The notes beneath the pieces are model-generated. The model searched no databases and was not told the DNA's origin. It saw only the letters and a list, made by a program, of their open reading frames with translations. From Bremerella sp. TYQ1 (GTDB taxonomy: Bacteria; Planctomycetota; Planctomycetia; Pirellulales; Pirellulaceae), in NCBI RefSeq assembly GCF_020150455.1, contig NZ_CP083740.1, positions 5,332,001 to 5,396,000 on the forward strand: 64,000 bases of DNA. Reading direction: 5' to 3'. The position numbers were made by a program, and so were the translations under genes. Below, in pieces: positions 37,817 to 48,117 of the stretch (positions within the stretch are counted from its first letter, which is position 1; the number at the start of each line of letters is the position of its first letter).

Positions 37817-38449
37817 ATGGCACGTTCTAGAAAGCGATCGAAATATGTGATCGTCGATTCAAGTATCCTGTGCTGTATCGGACCTGAGCGTGTTCTTGAC
37901 CTCGAAGAAGATGTCGAAGGCTCTCTCGCAGACGAGTTGGAATGCCCGATTGCTGACCCGGTACTTGAATCTCTTAGACGGATTTTCTCCCTCACTTTCT
38001 CAGAGAACCCATTCATCGATGGAACAGAAAAGGCCGTCACGGAAATTCGTCGCCTTTGTGTTGAGGCACTAGTTGAAATCCCTCAGATCCTAGAGGACCT
38101 AAAGCTAGCTCCAATTCCTCGACCACTTTCGGCGAGACGCAATGCTCACGTGTTTCGCTATTTCTTCGTGAAAGACGACGAGCTCAAGATGCAAGTGCAA
38201 TACGAGGGCAGGAAACGCTCACTCCACCGACTGATAGAAAAATGGCCCGGTGATGAGCTCGTCAAAATGCTGCGAGATGTCGTTTCCGAAACGTTTTCAG
38301 AGATCTACGATGAACAACAAGCGGAAGACACCCTTAGGAGAATCCGGTCCAAGATCTGGAGGTGCCTTCCGGCTTACAATGACCTGCTGATCGATATCGA
38401 GGTTGAACCGATGCCGATTTACGACGAGTCCTACGACAGCTTGGAATGA
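37817..38449 (+). CDS. Hypothetical protein
   Basis: 210 aa, cytosolic, mostly helical and charged. A possible PIN-like first strand (KYVIVDSSILCC) is not followed by the other acidic residues in the usual spacing, so I do not call it a PIN nuclease. It is a single gene on the plus strand between minus-strand genes. Confidence 0.5.
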   Translation: MARSRKRSKYVIVDSSILCCIGPERVLDLEEDVEGSLADELECPIADPVLESLRRIFSLTFSENPFIDGTEKAVTEIRRLCVEALVEIPQILEDLKLAPIPRPLSARRNAHVFRYFFVKDDELKMQVQYEGRKRSLHRLIEKWPGDELVKMLRDVVSETFSEIYDEQQAEDTLRRIRSKIWRCLPAYNDLLIDIEVEPMPIYDESYDSLE

Positions 38450-38599
38450 AATCGATTGTCGATCCTCGCAGTCTTTGGCGAGCATCGAAGTGCTTATTGA
38501 CTAGATCTGATTCAAGCCATTCATAGGCTCACAACTTGATCGTTCTACGCAAGTCTAGGTTCAACAATTACAAGGACCTATAGACAAAAGCCCAATCGC

Positions 38600-38890
38600 T
38601 CATTCTGATCCGACTTCAGTCGTAGATGGGGGACGTATATCCAAGACAACTCGATGTGAATCTGCCAATATTTCCACTTCCTTGGCCGGGTATACTTCTG
38701 AAAGCACACCAAGAATCTTGGCTAACAATTGTTCGTCAGCTGCATTTGATAGTGAGGCGACGTATTCTTTTGACCGTCCTGTACTAAAGGCGGTAAATCG
38801 GTATCTGCGTGGGGACGAAGTACTCGCTGGCTCCGACATTGTCACTCGATACCCTTTGCACTTCACCCATTCTGGAGACTCTTCTGTCAT
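38600..38890 (-). CDS. Small hypothetical protein
   Basis: 96 aa, alpha/beta, with KEYVASLSNAADEQLLAKILGVLSEVY in the middle. Its start codon overlaps the stop of the upstream lipoprotein gene by four bases (ATGA type), so the two are translationally coupled. Unknown role. Confidence 0.55.
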   Translation of the reverse strand: MTEESPEWVKCKGYRVTMSEPASTSSPRRYRFTAFSTGRSKEYVASLSNAADEQLLAKILGVLSEVYPAKEVEILADSHRVVLDIRPPSTTEVGSE

Positions 38891-39825
38891 TGTAGCCTCC
38901 CGCCCTGCAGAAACTGCAATGTACGAATGCCCTTTAGTTCACCAATCACCTCATCCAGAGGCTCTCTTTCCTCAGGCTCTTCCAACGGATACAGATCGGA
39001 ATAAACCCGAACGACTTGACCTTTAAGTTGCCCCACATCGGTCCCTTGAATATCTATATTCCATTGGGCCTCAAAAGTACCGATCAATTCGCCGTCGTTC
39101 GGCGACTCAACAGATGGCTTATCGATGCGAATACGGAACGTCTTTCCACCAGATGTCTGACCAATCATTGTGCCAGGACTTGCCGGAATCAAATCATCAA
39201 AAGTAATCGATGCCGTTACAATGCCTTCTCCAGGGTCGATAGATGGGTCCATTTCTTCGACGTGGAGAATCTCACGTTCGTATGCTCCGATGGGCACCTG
39301 AGGCACCGTTTCAAGCATCAGACTCCCTTTCATCACAAGAGTCATGAACACAGGTGCTGCTTCACAGGGAATCCAATAGTAGGTGCCGCAATGCTCTTTA
39401 CACAGGTAAGGATTGGCCGGACGTTGGGACGTAACATTGAGCAATCCAGGCGTATGTGCAAATTCCATGTAGCTCTTATACATGTCGTTGCGATCTACGA
39501 CGGGATTCGAGCTGAATCCGATCAACTCCTTTCGCTCAGCAGCCGCACTTAGGTTGAACGTTCTAGAAATGATGCTGGCATGTTCGTATCCGAATCCTGC
39601 ACCACCACCGATTGAGTCAGTACCGGTAAACTGAAAATCACTGTAATCCATTATGACGAACGGCTGATACGTCTTAGCACGAACCAATGCATCCATGGCT
39701 TGGTCAACGTACAAGTCATTAACTCGATCACGAAGATGTGTTTCCTTCTTCGCCAGTGACGTAGCTTGGCACCCAAGTGTAAGCAGTAGAAATCCAACAG
39801 CGACTAATGCGATTGCACTACGCAT
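38887..39825 (-). CDS. Predicted lipoprotein
   Basis: 312 aa with an N-terminal hydrophobic stretch and lipobox LTLGC (Cys19), so it is membrane-anchored and exported. It has four further Cys in CKEHCGTYYWIPCE. The fold is not recognised. It is the first gene of a two-gene unit. Confidence 0.7.
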   Translation of the reverse strand: MRSAIALVAVGFLLLTLGCQATSLAKKETHLRDRVNDLYVDQAMDALVRAKTYQPFVIMDYSDFQFTGTDSIGGGAGFGYEHASIISRTFNLSAAAERKELIGFSSNPVVDRNDMYKSYMEFAHTPGLLNVTSQRPANPYLCKEHCGTYYWIPCEAAPVFMTLVMKGSLMLETVPQVPIGAYEREILHVEEMDPSIDPGEGIVTASITFDDLIPASPGTMIGQTSGGKTFRIRIDKPSVESPNDGELIGTFEAQWNIDIQGTDVGQLKGQVVRVYSDLYPLEEPEEREPLDEVIGELKGIRTLQFLQGGRLQ

Positions 39826-40414
39826 TTCTCCCCTCTCTCAGAGTGTATCTTCCCTGAATGAGGGATCGTCATGTCCGCTGATTGGGAGCAGTCAAATTCT
39901 ATGAATTCGGCAGAATCGTTACAGATTTACATATTGCCGTCAATTCGCTCTCTACTGGTGCTGCAGTGATCAATTCCGCAAGTTGCTTCGCCAACTCTAA
40001 AAGAATCCGAATGTTAGGTCCGCACACCTTAAGAATTGCTTATTGGCAGCATCCAATTCAGTACACATTAATGCTCACCATTAGGATTTAATTTGGGCAG
40101 CCTCCATACGGATTTGCGGCTCTATTTGCGTTAAACATGCAAATATTCAAACTTGTTGCTCGCACAACACCACGACTCAAACTCTCCATTTGGCCCATAT
40201 TTCCATCTAGCGTGCTGGCGTCTATTTCATCGCCATCTCATCTATATCCATAACAGTCTGCGTTGAGTTGAGTCATAAGATTCTACACATAACATTTATT
40301 CAATTTACATATTCAAATGCTTGAAGTTCCCCCCACTTAGCAGTACGCTCTTGCTTGGTTAAGCAACCCACCCTTCGTGGCTACTCACGCTCCATCATGG
40401 CATCGGGGAACGTT
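39826..40414. other. AT-rich intergenic region
   Basis: 589 bases, noticeably AT-rich, between divergent genes for two exported proteins. No ORF of note and no strong hairpin. It presumably holds both promoters. Confidence 0.4.
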
Positions 40415-41389
40415 ATGAAAGCTATCTGCATTTCAGCTCTGTTTCAGTTGTTTTTCGTTTCAATTTGTTATGCCCAGGCAGACATCCGTATGGTCTGCTG
40501 GAATCTAGAAGGAAACGGACAAGCTAAGCTCGATTTCATAGAAGAGGCTCTCGAAGAGAAGGATGGCGTCCACCTATGGGGCTTGGTTGAAGTTCGAGAG
40601 AACAGAGCCGAAAAATACGCTGAGGCTATTGGTGCCGATGAAAGCGGTGAGTTTAAGTCGATTTTAGGTACGACTGGCAATAACATCCGGCTCCAGATTG
40701 TCTATGACAGCGATAAGCTCGATCTCCTTGATTCCGAAGAGTTAACAGACGAGTTTGATGATCTCGCCTCTATTTCCAGACAACGCATACCGCTTGTCGG
40801 ACACTTCAAAGGAAAGGCAACTGGCCAAGAGTTCAAATTCGTTGTCGTCCATCTCAACCGAGGTGATGTAGCTCTTCGTCATCAGCAAGCGACGAAACTT
40901 CGGCAGTGGGCAATAGCCCAAGGCCTACCAGTGATCATGTGCGGTGACTTCAACGCCGACTTTCACGTCTTCAATGGAGATTCCGGAGTTAGAGATCAGG
41001 CCTTCGACAATCTCATCGAAGGCGGACTCGTTAAGTGGCTGCGTCCCGTATCTCTCGTGAAGACGGAAGATAGTGACAGTTTCGTCACTGTCCTAGATTT
41101 CTTCTTCTACACGAACGAAACAATTGGGTGGTCTGGCGAGTCCCGAATTCTTGACCGAGAAGGAGATCAGGTCGCAACGGAACTCGACTTCGATGACAAC
41201 AGCACGACTCCTGACCATCGTCCAGTCGATGCTGTCCTACATATGGTCGCTGCTCCTACGAATGAGGATGACTCTCCAGTGATGCCTGCTGGCAACGAAG
41301 ATGATCGAATTCAAGCAATTCTCACTCGAATTGAAGCGATGGAAGCCCAACTGAAGGAATTACGGGAAGCTGTTCAAGAGATCGATTAA
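40415..41389 (+). CDS. Exported endonuclease/exonuclease/phosphatase (EEP) family protein
   Basis: 324 aa. ATG 40415 has GGGGA upstream and begins a signal peptide (AICISALFQLFFVSICYAQA). EEP motifs are complete: VCWNLEG, GLVEVRE, VVVHLN, CGDFNAD and the terminal TPDHRPV. The enzyme would cleave a phosphodiester or phosphomonoester outside the cytoplasm (DNA, RNA or lipid head group). A short coiled coil ends the protein. Confidence 0.85.
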   Translation: MKAICISALFQLFFVSICYAQADIRMVCWNLEGNGQAKLDFIEEALEEKDGVHLWGLVEVRENRAEKYAEAIGADESGEFKSILGTTGNNIRLQIVYDSDKLDLLDSEELTDEFDDLASISRQRIPLVGHFKGKATGQEFKFVVVHLNRGDVALRHQQATKLRQWAIAQGLPVIMCGDFNADFHVFNGDSGVRDQAFDNLIEGGLVKWLRPVSLVKTEDSDSFVTVLDFFFYTNETIGWSGESRILDREGDQVATELDFDDNSTTPDHRPVDAVLHMVAAPTNEDDSPVMPAGNEDDRIQAILTRIEAMEAQLKELREAVQEID

Positions 41390-41491
41390 GCGGCGATTTG
41401 CCTTCATAGAGATAACGCAGCTACAGCAGATACTTCTGCGTTATCAATCCCTCATCCCAGTGGTAATACCTGAAAATCTAGGTACCTAACA

Positions 41492-43276
41492 ATGAAACAT
41501 TCTGGCTTGCTTACTCTGCTCATGTTGTTCTGCTGCTCATCAGTTTTGCGTGCTGATGAGTCAGTCCAACTAGACGTTTGCGATGTTTCCTTTCTTTGGC
41601 CTCTCCCAGAAACAGCAGATGATGCGAATCAACTAATCGCAATTAATGAGAATCTTACTCAAGACGGAAATGGTATTTGCTCTCAGGCGTTGTTTGAGAG
41701 ACTGATAGAACTAGCCGAGGATCTCGAACTCGATGACGAAGGTCAAAAGGTGGGGATCGATTTCCTGGACGACAAGTTGAAGGATATTGGCAACTGGAAA
41801 ATCGCCGGGATACGTATCGATCCTTCCGCTCCTGGCTGTAGCAGCAAAATCCGAGTTGACGATAATTTTGGATCGACTGCCCAGATACGACTAATCGCTC
41901 AACCTGTGCTTACCTCAGGACAGGCTTCAAAGGCACATGACTTCACGATCCACTTCGTATTCTCTTATGTGCGTAACACAGAACGTCCATTTGAGGCTGA
42001 CGAAATTCAATTTCGAAAGATCGTCGATAACTTAGTTGAGATAAAAGAAAAGCTCAAGTCAGCGAATGTTGAAACAAGCGGAGCCAAGCTGGGAATTCAT
42101 CCTGGCTTCGAGACAGACTCCATTCATCTGACAGAAATGCTGAGAGAGTTTCTAAAATCGCACCTCGCATCGAGTCGCTTGAACGCCGTTGCTTTCATGG
42201 GCATTGAATCAGGAGCAGAGCCGTGGGTTTTCTTTGCCACTAGTAAGAATGCTCAGTCGGGTGAATTTGAATTGGTATCGGTTCATCCTTCCCTGAATCC
42301 TTCAGCAGGTCAGGCTCTCAGCTTCGTCACCGACAATACGGTGTTTCCAATACCTCGCAATCATCAGTTTGGCCCGCTCGTAGGCGTATCGACTAGTCAT
42401 CTCTTTCAGCCTGGAAACACTGAGCGAAAACTTTTTTCGGATTCAACGGATTCCATGCTTTCGACAGTTAAGGTCAAGCACATTGCTGACATAGTTGCTA
42501 ATCCAGAGCTGTCTCATTTCTTCACAACGGACTGTGTGAGTTGTCACTCGGAAAGTGCTCTTCGTCATACCAAGCTAGATGGGGCGTTTTCAGAGTTTGC
42601 CTTTAAGCTCCCGGAAGGAATATCTGCTGTAAATCCAGATGTTCTTCCAAAAGATGTGTGGAACGTAAGAAACTTTGGCTGGGGCTTCAAAAGCTTCGGA
42701 AAAATGGAACCTACTGTCACGATGAGAACGGCCAACGAAGCGGCAGAGTCAGCTCATTTCATTAACGAACACTATCTCTCTGATTCAGAAACTAATCTCG
42801 CACCTGAGGAAAATGAAATGGTCGCAAATGCACTGACCCTGGTGATGACATGCCCAACCGACGAGGCTTTTAACCAGCTGAAAACAAAAGTTGAGGGTTT
42901 GCTCGGGCGAGATGACAACCCAATCAACAAAGCCCTGGATGAGATTGGAAACGTTCACTTCGCAAGGTTTGTCTTTCTGAATAAGTCTCGTCAGGTCATG
43001 GTAATCACTACTTACGACGGGGACTTTGAGTCTTACATTGTGCGATTCTCTGAAAAAATCGGCGACGTGTTTAATCTGATTCTGGCACACGTTGAAGATG
43101 CCGACAGCATGAAGGACGAGGCAGGCAATGTCAGTGTACAAGACAACATTGGCGAGTTCTTAGAATTCGTCAAAGCTCACGATCTCGGTGCCGTCCAACC
43201 GTTTTATAGTGCCTATCCGGATCTGAGCGTACAGAACATTAAGCAACTCAAAAAGATGGCAGACGAACAAGAGTAG
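41492..43276 (+). CDS. Exported protein with a single c-type heme motif
   Basis: 594 aa. Signal peptide LLTLLMLFCCSSVLRADE and one CxxCH (TDCVSCHSES, near residue 350), the covalent heme site of cytochromes c. The surrounding parts are not recognised. It follows the EEP gene by about 100 bases on the same strand, so the two may form an exported pair. Confidence 0.65.
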   Translation: MKHSGLLTLLMLFCCSSVLRADESVQLDVCDVSFLWPLPETADDANQLIAINENLTQDGNGICSQALFERLIELAEDLELDDEGQKVGIDFLDDKLKDIGNWKIAGIRIDPSAPGCSSKIRVDDNFGSTAQIRLIAQPVLTSGQASKAHDFTIHFVFSYVRNTERPFEADEIQFRKIVDNLVEIKEKLKSANVETSGAKLGIHPGFETDSIHLTEMLREFLKSHLASSRLNAVAFMGIESGAEPWVFFATSKNAQSGEFELVSVHPSLNPSAGQALSFVTDNTVFPIPRNHQFGPLVGVSTSHLFQPGNTERKLFSDSTDSMLSTVKVKHIADIVANPELSHFFTTDCVSCHSESALRHTKLDGAFSEFAFKLPEGISAVNPDVLPKDVWNVRNFGWGFKSFGKMEPTVTMRTANEAAESAHFINEHYLSDSETNLAPEENEMVANALTLVMTCPTDEAFNQLKTKVEGLLGRDDNPINKALDEIGNVHFARFVFLNKSRQVMVITTYDGDFESYIVRFSEKIGDVFNLILAHVEDADSMKDEAGNVSVQDNIGEFLEFVKAHDLGAVQPFYSAYPDLSVQNIKQLKKMADEQE

Positions 43277-43352
43277 CAAAGTCTGTGCTACCTCGACTAG
43301 TCGCTATCGCCTTTCGTCCATAGAAGAATTGACACGCACCTGGAGTATATCG

Positions 43353-44339
43353 ATGGCAGGACAGCAATATCGAATTCTTTCGCTCGATGGCGGTGGAATT
43401 CGAGGACTTATTACGGCTCTATGGTTAAAACGACTTCAGCAGAAACTAGAGAAGCCACTGCATACCTATTTCGACTTGATTGCCGGAACTTCTACCGGGG
43501 CGATTCTTGCTTGTGGGATTTCTAAGGGGATCGACGTTGACCGTATTGTCGAACTATACGTTGAACGAGGACGTGAAGTATTTCCTTCGCTTCCCTCGCA
43601 GCTTTGGAGCCGAGCTACTCGCCTATTTTCAGATGGAACCAGTGCTCCGAAATACGATGGGAAAGGCTTAGAAAAAGTTCTAAAAGACATTTTTCGAACT
43701 ACCGTTTTCGGAAGTCTGAAGATTAAGCCTACGCTGATCACTACATACGATGTCCTCGGAAGAGAGGCTGTAGTTTTCAAAAATGATCGCCCTGAATACC
43801 ACAGCCTTCGAGTTTGGGAATTGTGCAAAGCGTCGGCTGCAGCTCCTAGCTACTTTCCCTCACACGTTCTTCAGGTGAATGGGATCGATATACCGCTTAT
43901 CGATGGCGGCGTTGTTGCCAACAATCCGACAGCTTGTGCAATCGCAGAAGGCATGAAACTGAATAGCCCTCGAAACAACCCCGATCCCTGTGAACTCAAT
44001 GACTTTGTAGTTGCGAGTTTTGGAACTGGCGAATCGACCCGATCAATTTCCATTGGCGAGTCGCAGGAATGGGGAGCAGCCGAGTGGGCTTTGCCCGTCG
44101 TTGACGTGCTCTTCGATGGATCTGCAGACTCCGTTGATTACATTTCTTCGCAACTAATTGACCCCGATAAATACTTCCGATTCCAGACAAGGCTCGAAGA
44201 CGCTTATGACGACATGGACAACGCATCGCATACCAATGTCAACGCATTGATGCGAATAGCTAGTCAGTACATTGATCACGGAGAGGGTAAAACTCGCTTA
44301 AACGCTTTGTCCGCACTTCTTTCCTCAACGGCAAAATAA
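43353..44339 (+). CDS. Patatin-like phospholipase
   Basis: 328 aa. ATG 43353 has GGAG eight bases upstream; no signal peptide, so it is cytosolic. Catalytic features are all present: oxyanion DGGGIRG near residue 12, nucleophile Ser in GTSTG near 49, and Asp in IDGGVVANNP near 187. It resembles bacterial patatins of the CapV type that degrade membrane phospholipids in CBASS, but no cyclase (CD-NTase) is next to it. It is followed by the caspase-like gene after 76 bases. Confidence 0.88.
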   Translation: MAGQQYRILSLDGGGIRGLITALWLKRLQQKLEKPLHTYFDLIAGTSTGAILACGISKGIDVDRIVELYVERGREVFPSLPSQLWSRATRLFSDGTSAPKYDGKGLEKVLKDIFRTTVFGSLKIKPTLITTYDVLGREAVVFKNDRPEYHSLRVWELCKASAAAPSYFPSHVLQVNGIDIPLIDGGVVANNPTACAIAEGMKLNSPRNNPDPCELNDFVVASFGTGESTRSISIGESQEWGAAEWALPVVDVLFDGSADSVDYISSQLIDPDKYFRFQTRLEDAYDDMDNASHTNVNALMRIASQYIDHGEGKTRLNALSALLSSTAK

Positions 44340-44415
44340 GTACGTTGCAATCGTTTCACGGTAGTGGGTGCAGGAGAAAGAATCTTGCAGTCCCTAATTT
44401 TTTTAGGATGGTCCT

Positions 44416-46353
44416 ATGACAAGAAGTATCTTCATTCTTCTCATTGCATTTACACTTCTCTGTCCACTTCCTGTACTCGGCCAAAGTCAAAGGCTAGGAA
44501 TTCCCGCAGGTTCTTTCAGCCTGAAACCTAACGGCTCTAAGAGCGTGAGAGGGTACTGCATGGACTTTGGCGTCCCAGCCCCTAAGCCAAAAACATCTCT
44601 AGGAAATGTGTTAACTGCTCCGTCACAGATCGTTGTTAGAGACAACGCTGGAAAAACATTCACCATTGCAGAAGCACTTGAATCGAACCTGCTAAGAATC
44701 GAAGCTACGTCAAAGAATGCCGATAAAACGGTTGAGAAAGTGCTTGACGACGGGACTGCAAGTTTCACCGTTCATTTTACACTTAGGGAATTATCTCTCG
44801 GGAACAAATGGAGTGACTTGTATAAAGATCTAAAGTCCAAGCAATTCACAGACGCACCAGAAGCATTGCAGAAGTACATCTCAGCTCACAAAGAAGAAAG
44901 CACTGGCACGCTTAAGCTTTTGAGAAAATGGATAATTGAGGACATTGCAGAGGGGGATGGAGAGCACGTTCGATTTGTCAATCAATCAGACCAGAACCTT
45001 GAGATCAATGTTAAGTCCGCCGCTGTTTTCTCAGAAACCCATAAAAAACTCTCCGATGTCGTGCTAGACGTTCCGCCTTCAAGTAGCGACAGTAGCCACT
45101 CAGAAAATCAACGAAGGATTTGGTTGGACAACTCTGCATTACATGCCTCTATCAGTGGTAAGTTTGCAGAAGAATACATTCTCGGATCCGAAAAAAGGAG
45201 TGGTGTCAAGACTTTTGTCCGAGATGGCGATGATACATTTGTCCTAGGCCAAGTCGAATATCCTAGAATGAATCCGATAATAGAACTACGACTAGTACGG
45301 AAGGGCAAGGTCGAAAGAATCGCCGAAGGACGGAAGGCAATAGACGAGTTTTCTGCCACGTTAAATAGAATTACGGCGAAGAACTCCGATGGCAACTTCG
45401 TGCTAACGAGGATTGACATTCCAAGATTTGGTGAAGACGGAGTACGAATACAACTAGGGAAGAAGGCTATTGAATTGCCCCTAGATGAATTTAATAAATT
45501 CATGGAGGGTGGTGAATTGCCAGAATCGATCCGGCGGGAAGTCGATCTCCTACCACCGACAGCAAATATTGTGATGTGGCGTGATCCTCTTAAGCTGTCT
45601 CAAGGCACTGACTACATCGAGGCAAATGGTAAGCCATATCGGGCACAATATTCAATTGCGGAGTGTGTCATTCGACTTGATACTGCCTTGGGAAATAAAA
45701 GAAATTGCTATCTTGATGATTTTCGCCCGCTCGTAAAAAGTCGAGTACAGTCAGCCCCAACCGTCCGAGGGCCTGAAGATCTAGCACTTATTTCCGATAA
45801 GGCGTCATTTCCCGTGAGAGATTTTGGAATCATCGATAATATTGAGGAAGTGGTGTCTGAGTGTGGCGTGGCCGTGTTCCGGGACATGAATATACAAAAC
45901 CTTGGACGACGAAATGCGTTTCTTGCACCAAATCTAATCGCAATTACAGGCCATAAAGATGAGAAGTTTCGAGAGTACATGTCCACGATTGTTGAAACTG
46001 GTTTGATTAAAGATAAGGTCTTGGTTGTTTACTCTTGCTACGAAACTAGTGATGAAACCATGAACAGTACGCTTTTGCGGCACGAGAATGCACCAAAAGC
46101 TATTGTCTTCATTAAAGATACAATTAGCCCCTCTGCTGTTGAGAGTGTGCTTGTAAGCCTTGCAACAATCCTCAAAGACAACAAGACAGAGTCCCTCAAA
46201 GTGAAGCAACTTCTTGATAAGGCGGTTGAAGAGGCGTTGACGGATCCAAATGAGACAGAAGTTCAGAAAGTGGAAATCAAAAAGATAAGGAAGTCAGTGA
46301 ATCAAGTTTCCATGAACAGTTTTGACAACTGGCAGCCAGTATTGATGGGGTAG
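44416..46353 (+). CDS. Exported protein with possible C-terminal caspase/CHAT-like domain
   Basis: 645 aa with a signal peptide (IFILLIAFTLLCPLPVLGQ). Most of the length is not recognised. Near the C-terminus, LIAITGHKD (His513) and VLVVYSCYE (Cys541), followed by APKAIVFIKDTISPSAVESVL, match the strand-His / strand-Cys / strand order of caspase-CHAT folds, though the spacing of 28 is short. The next gene begins two bases after the stop, so the two are coupled. Confidence 0.45.
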   Translation: MTRSIFILLIAFTLLCPLPVLGQSQRLGIPAGSFSLKPNGSKSVRGYCMDFGVPAPKPKTSLGNVLTAPSQIVVRDNAGKTFTIAEALESNLLRIEATSKNADKTVEKVLDDGTASFTVHFTLRELSLGNKWSDLYKDLKSKQFTDAPEALQKYISAHKEESTGTLKLLRKWIIEDIAEGDGEHVRFVNQSDQNLEINVKSAAVFSETHKKLSDVVLDVPPSSSDSSHSENQRRIWLDNSALHASISGKFAEEYILGSEKRSGVKTFVRDGDDTFVLGQVEYPRMNPIIELRLVRKGKVERIAEGRKAIDEFSATLNRITAKNSDGNFVLTRIDIPRFGEDGVRIQLGKKAIELPLDEFNKFMEGGELPESIRREVDLLPPTANIVMWRDPLKLSQGTDYIEANGKPYRAQYSIAECVIRLDTALGNKRNCYLDDFRPLVKSRVQSAPTVRGPEDLALISDKASFPVRDFGIIDNIEEVVSECGVAVFRDMNIQNLGRRNAFLAPNLIAITGHKDEKFREYMSTIVETGLIKDKVLVVYSCYETSDETMNSTLLRHENAPKAIVFIKDTISPSAVESVLVSLATILKDNKTESLKVKQLLDKAVEEALTDPNETEVQKVEIKKIRKSVNQVSMNSFDNWQPVLMG

Positions 46354-46355
46354 TA

Positions 46356-47135
46356 ATGGACGAAGAATTTCTTGATATTTCACTCTCTGCTAGAGAGGCA
46401 TTCGACGAGAATTTGCTTGTTGCTCCTAGTGCTCGGAAGTTTGGCTCAGAGGATGGCGGTGATCTTCCACTTGAGGACATTCGATTTAGAATACATCGGC
46501 GACCAGTAGCCTACAATTTTAGATCGTTGCTGGCCAAGTCAAGCAAGACGATACCTGACAACTTTGGCGTGTTCGATGCCTACGACATTTGGCTTATCGA
46601 ACATACCTTTAGTGTTGTGAAAATGGGTGGGTATAAGCACGTCGAGCAGGTTGGCATTCATGTGTCGCTTCCAACCTCGCCTCGGTTTACAGTATTAAAC
46701 GTTTTACCCAAGAGCGAGTTTGTAACTCACCTGAAGCTTGGAGCGGGTATTGAGGCAGACATTGCGGTAGATGGTCGGCTCGCTGTACCAGAAAGTGCAC
46801 TAAATGATCTCTTGGAATTTGAGGAACTAACTGCAGGAGGGCGACTAACGTTTTCTCCAGAAGTATCCCTCGTAGGGCGGGTTTCTTTTAGCTTGATTAG
46901 TCGGACAGTTCAGGCGGTCGGTGGTGGAGACAACGAAAGCCTATGGATTTTCGAGCGTCCTTTTGGCGGGACGCCTATGTTCGGAGAGCAGACTGTAGTC
47001 CAAGTTGTTTTGTCACCACGCAGAAGGAAAACGATTAAACTAAAGACTTCATTGTTCGCAACAGTGTCACTTTTTGGCGTAATGAATACAAAGTTGTCCA
47101 GTGACACGCTTGAGTTAGAAGCGATATTGAAATAA
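46356..47135 (+). CDS. Hypothetical partner protein of the caspase-like gene
   Basis: 259 aa, cytosolic by sequence, beta-rich (VEQVGIHVSLPTSPRFTVL, ELTAGGRLTFSPEVSLVGRV), with no known motif. It starts two bases after the preceding stop, indicating a shared mRNA and probably a shared job. Confidence 0.55.
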   Translation: MDEEFLDISLSAREAFDENLLVAPSARKFGSEDGGDLPLEDIRFRIHRRPVAYNFRSLLAKSSKTIPDNFGVFDAYDIWLIEHTFSVVKMGGYKHVEQVGIHVSLPTSPRFTVLNVLPKSEFVTHLKLGAGIEADIAVDGRLAVPESALNDLLEFEELTAGGRLTFSPEVSLVGRVSFSLISRTVQAVGGGDNESLWIFERPFGGTPMFGEQTVVQVVLSPRRRKTIKLKTSLFATVSLFGVMNTKLSSDTLELEAILK

Positions 47136-47163
47136 CACTTCTTTGACAATTCTAAAAGTGGGG

Positions 47164-48117
47164 CTATCCAAGATTCGTAGTTCCCAAATATTCTCCACTC
47201 GACTCGCTAGGGCGAGCATGAAGGTAACGCCCAGTCGTTGAAATAGAAGAATGCCCCAAAGTGGCCTGCACCAAGTGAATTGGACAACCTCTATCCAGGG
47301 CGTGTGACGCATGGGCATGGCGAAACCAATGGCAAGAAACGTCCTTATCAATACCAGCTCGTTGTGATGCCTTCTTGACGATTCGCCACACCGCCGACTC
47401 GTCCAAGTTCCCTTTCTTACGACTGCGGAATACCGGTGCCTCTAGTGCGTCACTGTCTCTCAACTTCATCAGAGCTTCCCAGGCCGATTGGGGCATCAAC
47501 ACGGTCCGACTCTTTCCGCCCTTGCCAAAGACTGTGATCTGGCCTGCGGAGTCTCGCTCCTGTAAATGACGTCACTTGAGTGAGCAGACTTCCGAGACTC
47601 GGAACCCACCAGCGTAGAGCGTCAGGAGTAATGCCCGGTTTCGAGGCTGCGGTTCGAGACTGATGATCCGCAGTACATCCGTCTCACTGAGAATTCGGTC
47701 TGCTAATTGGTCACGGAATTTTGGCAACTTCATTGCACGGCCAATGTCGAACGAAAGGTACCCAAGTCGGTATCCAAAGGCGAAAAGACTTTTGATTGCT
47801 GACAACGCTCGTTTGACAGATGATTCCTTCAAACACGGAGGGATGTTGTCTGTGAAATCTTGGATGTCGAGCAACTTGATGGAGCAAAGCGGCTTGTTCA
47901 CGGAGTCGAGGAACCTTTGCACTTCACGGCGGTAAGCTTGCTGAGTATTCCTCGGACGACCGTGCAACCAGATCTCGATGAGTTGTTCGTCACTGTCCGC
48001 CTGTTGGGGTGGCGGATTAATGGGTTCGCTGCTGAATTCGGGCGAACGCAAGATAACGGGACTTATCTTGCGTAATTCCGAACAGTTTTCGGATCGGCTT
48101 TCTGTCATCTTTAGCAC
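47164..48117 (-). pseudogene. Xer-type tyrosine recombinase interrupted by in-frame TGA
   Basis: The 318-codon frame is continuous except for TGA at 47574-47572. The N-terminal part has the SAM-like domain (LRDQLADRILSETDVLRII) and box I GGFRVSEVCSLK, then the stop, then RHLQE. The C-terminal part has the Lys hairpin FGKGGKSRTVLM, box II HWFRHAHASHAL, LGHSSISTTGRY with the Tyr nucleophile. Both halves are in the same frame, and the family has Trp where TGA stands (LxWxxL). One base change (TGG to TGA) explains it. Confidence 0.85.

Noticed and set aside
37817..38449. PIN-domain toxin based on the N-terminal VIVDSSIL strand
   Set aside because: The remaining conserved acidic residues of PIN domains are not found at the expected spacing, and no antitoxin gene is adjacent.
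43353..44339. CBASS system based on the patatin-like gene
   Set aside because: No CD-NTase/cyclase gene, nor Cap2/Cap3-type genes, are seen nearby; only the effector-like protein is present.
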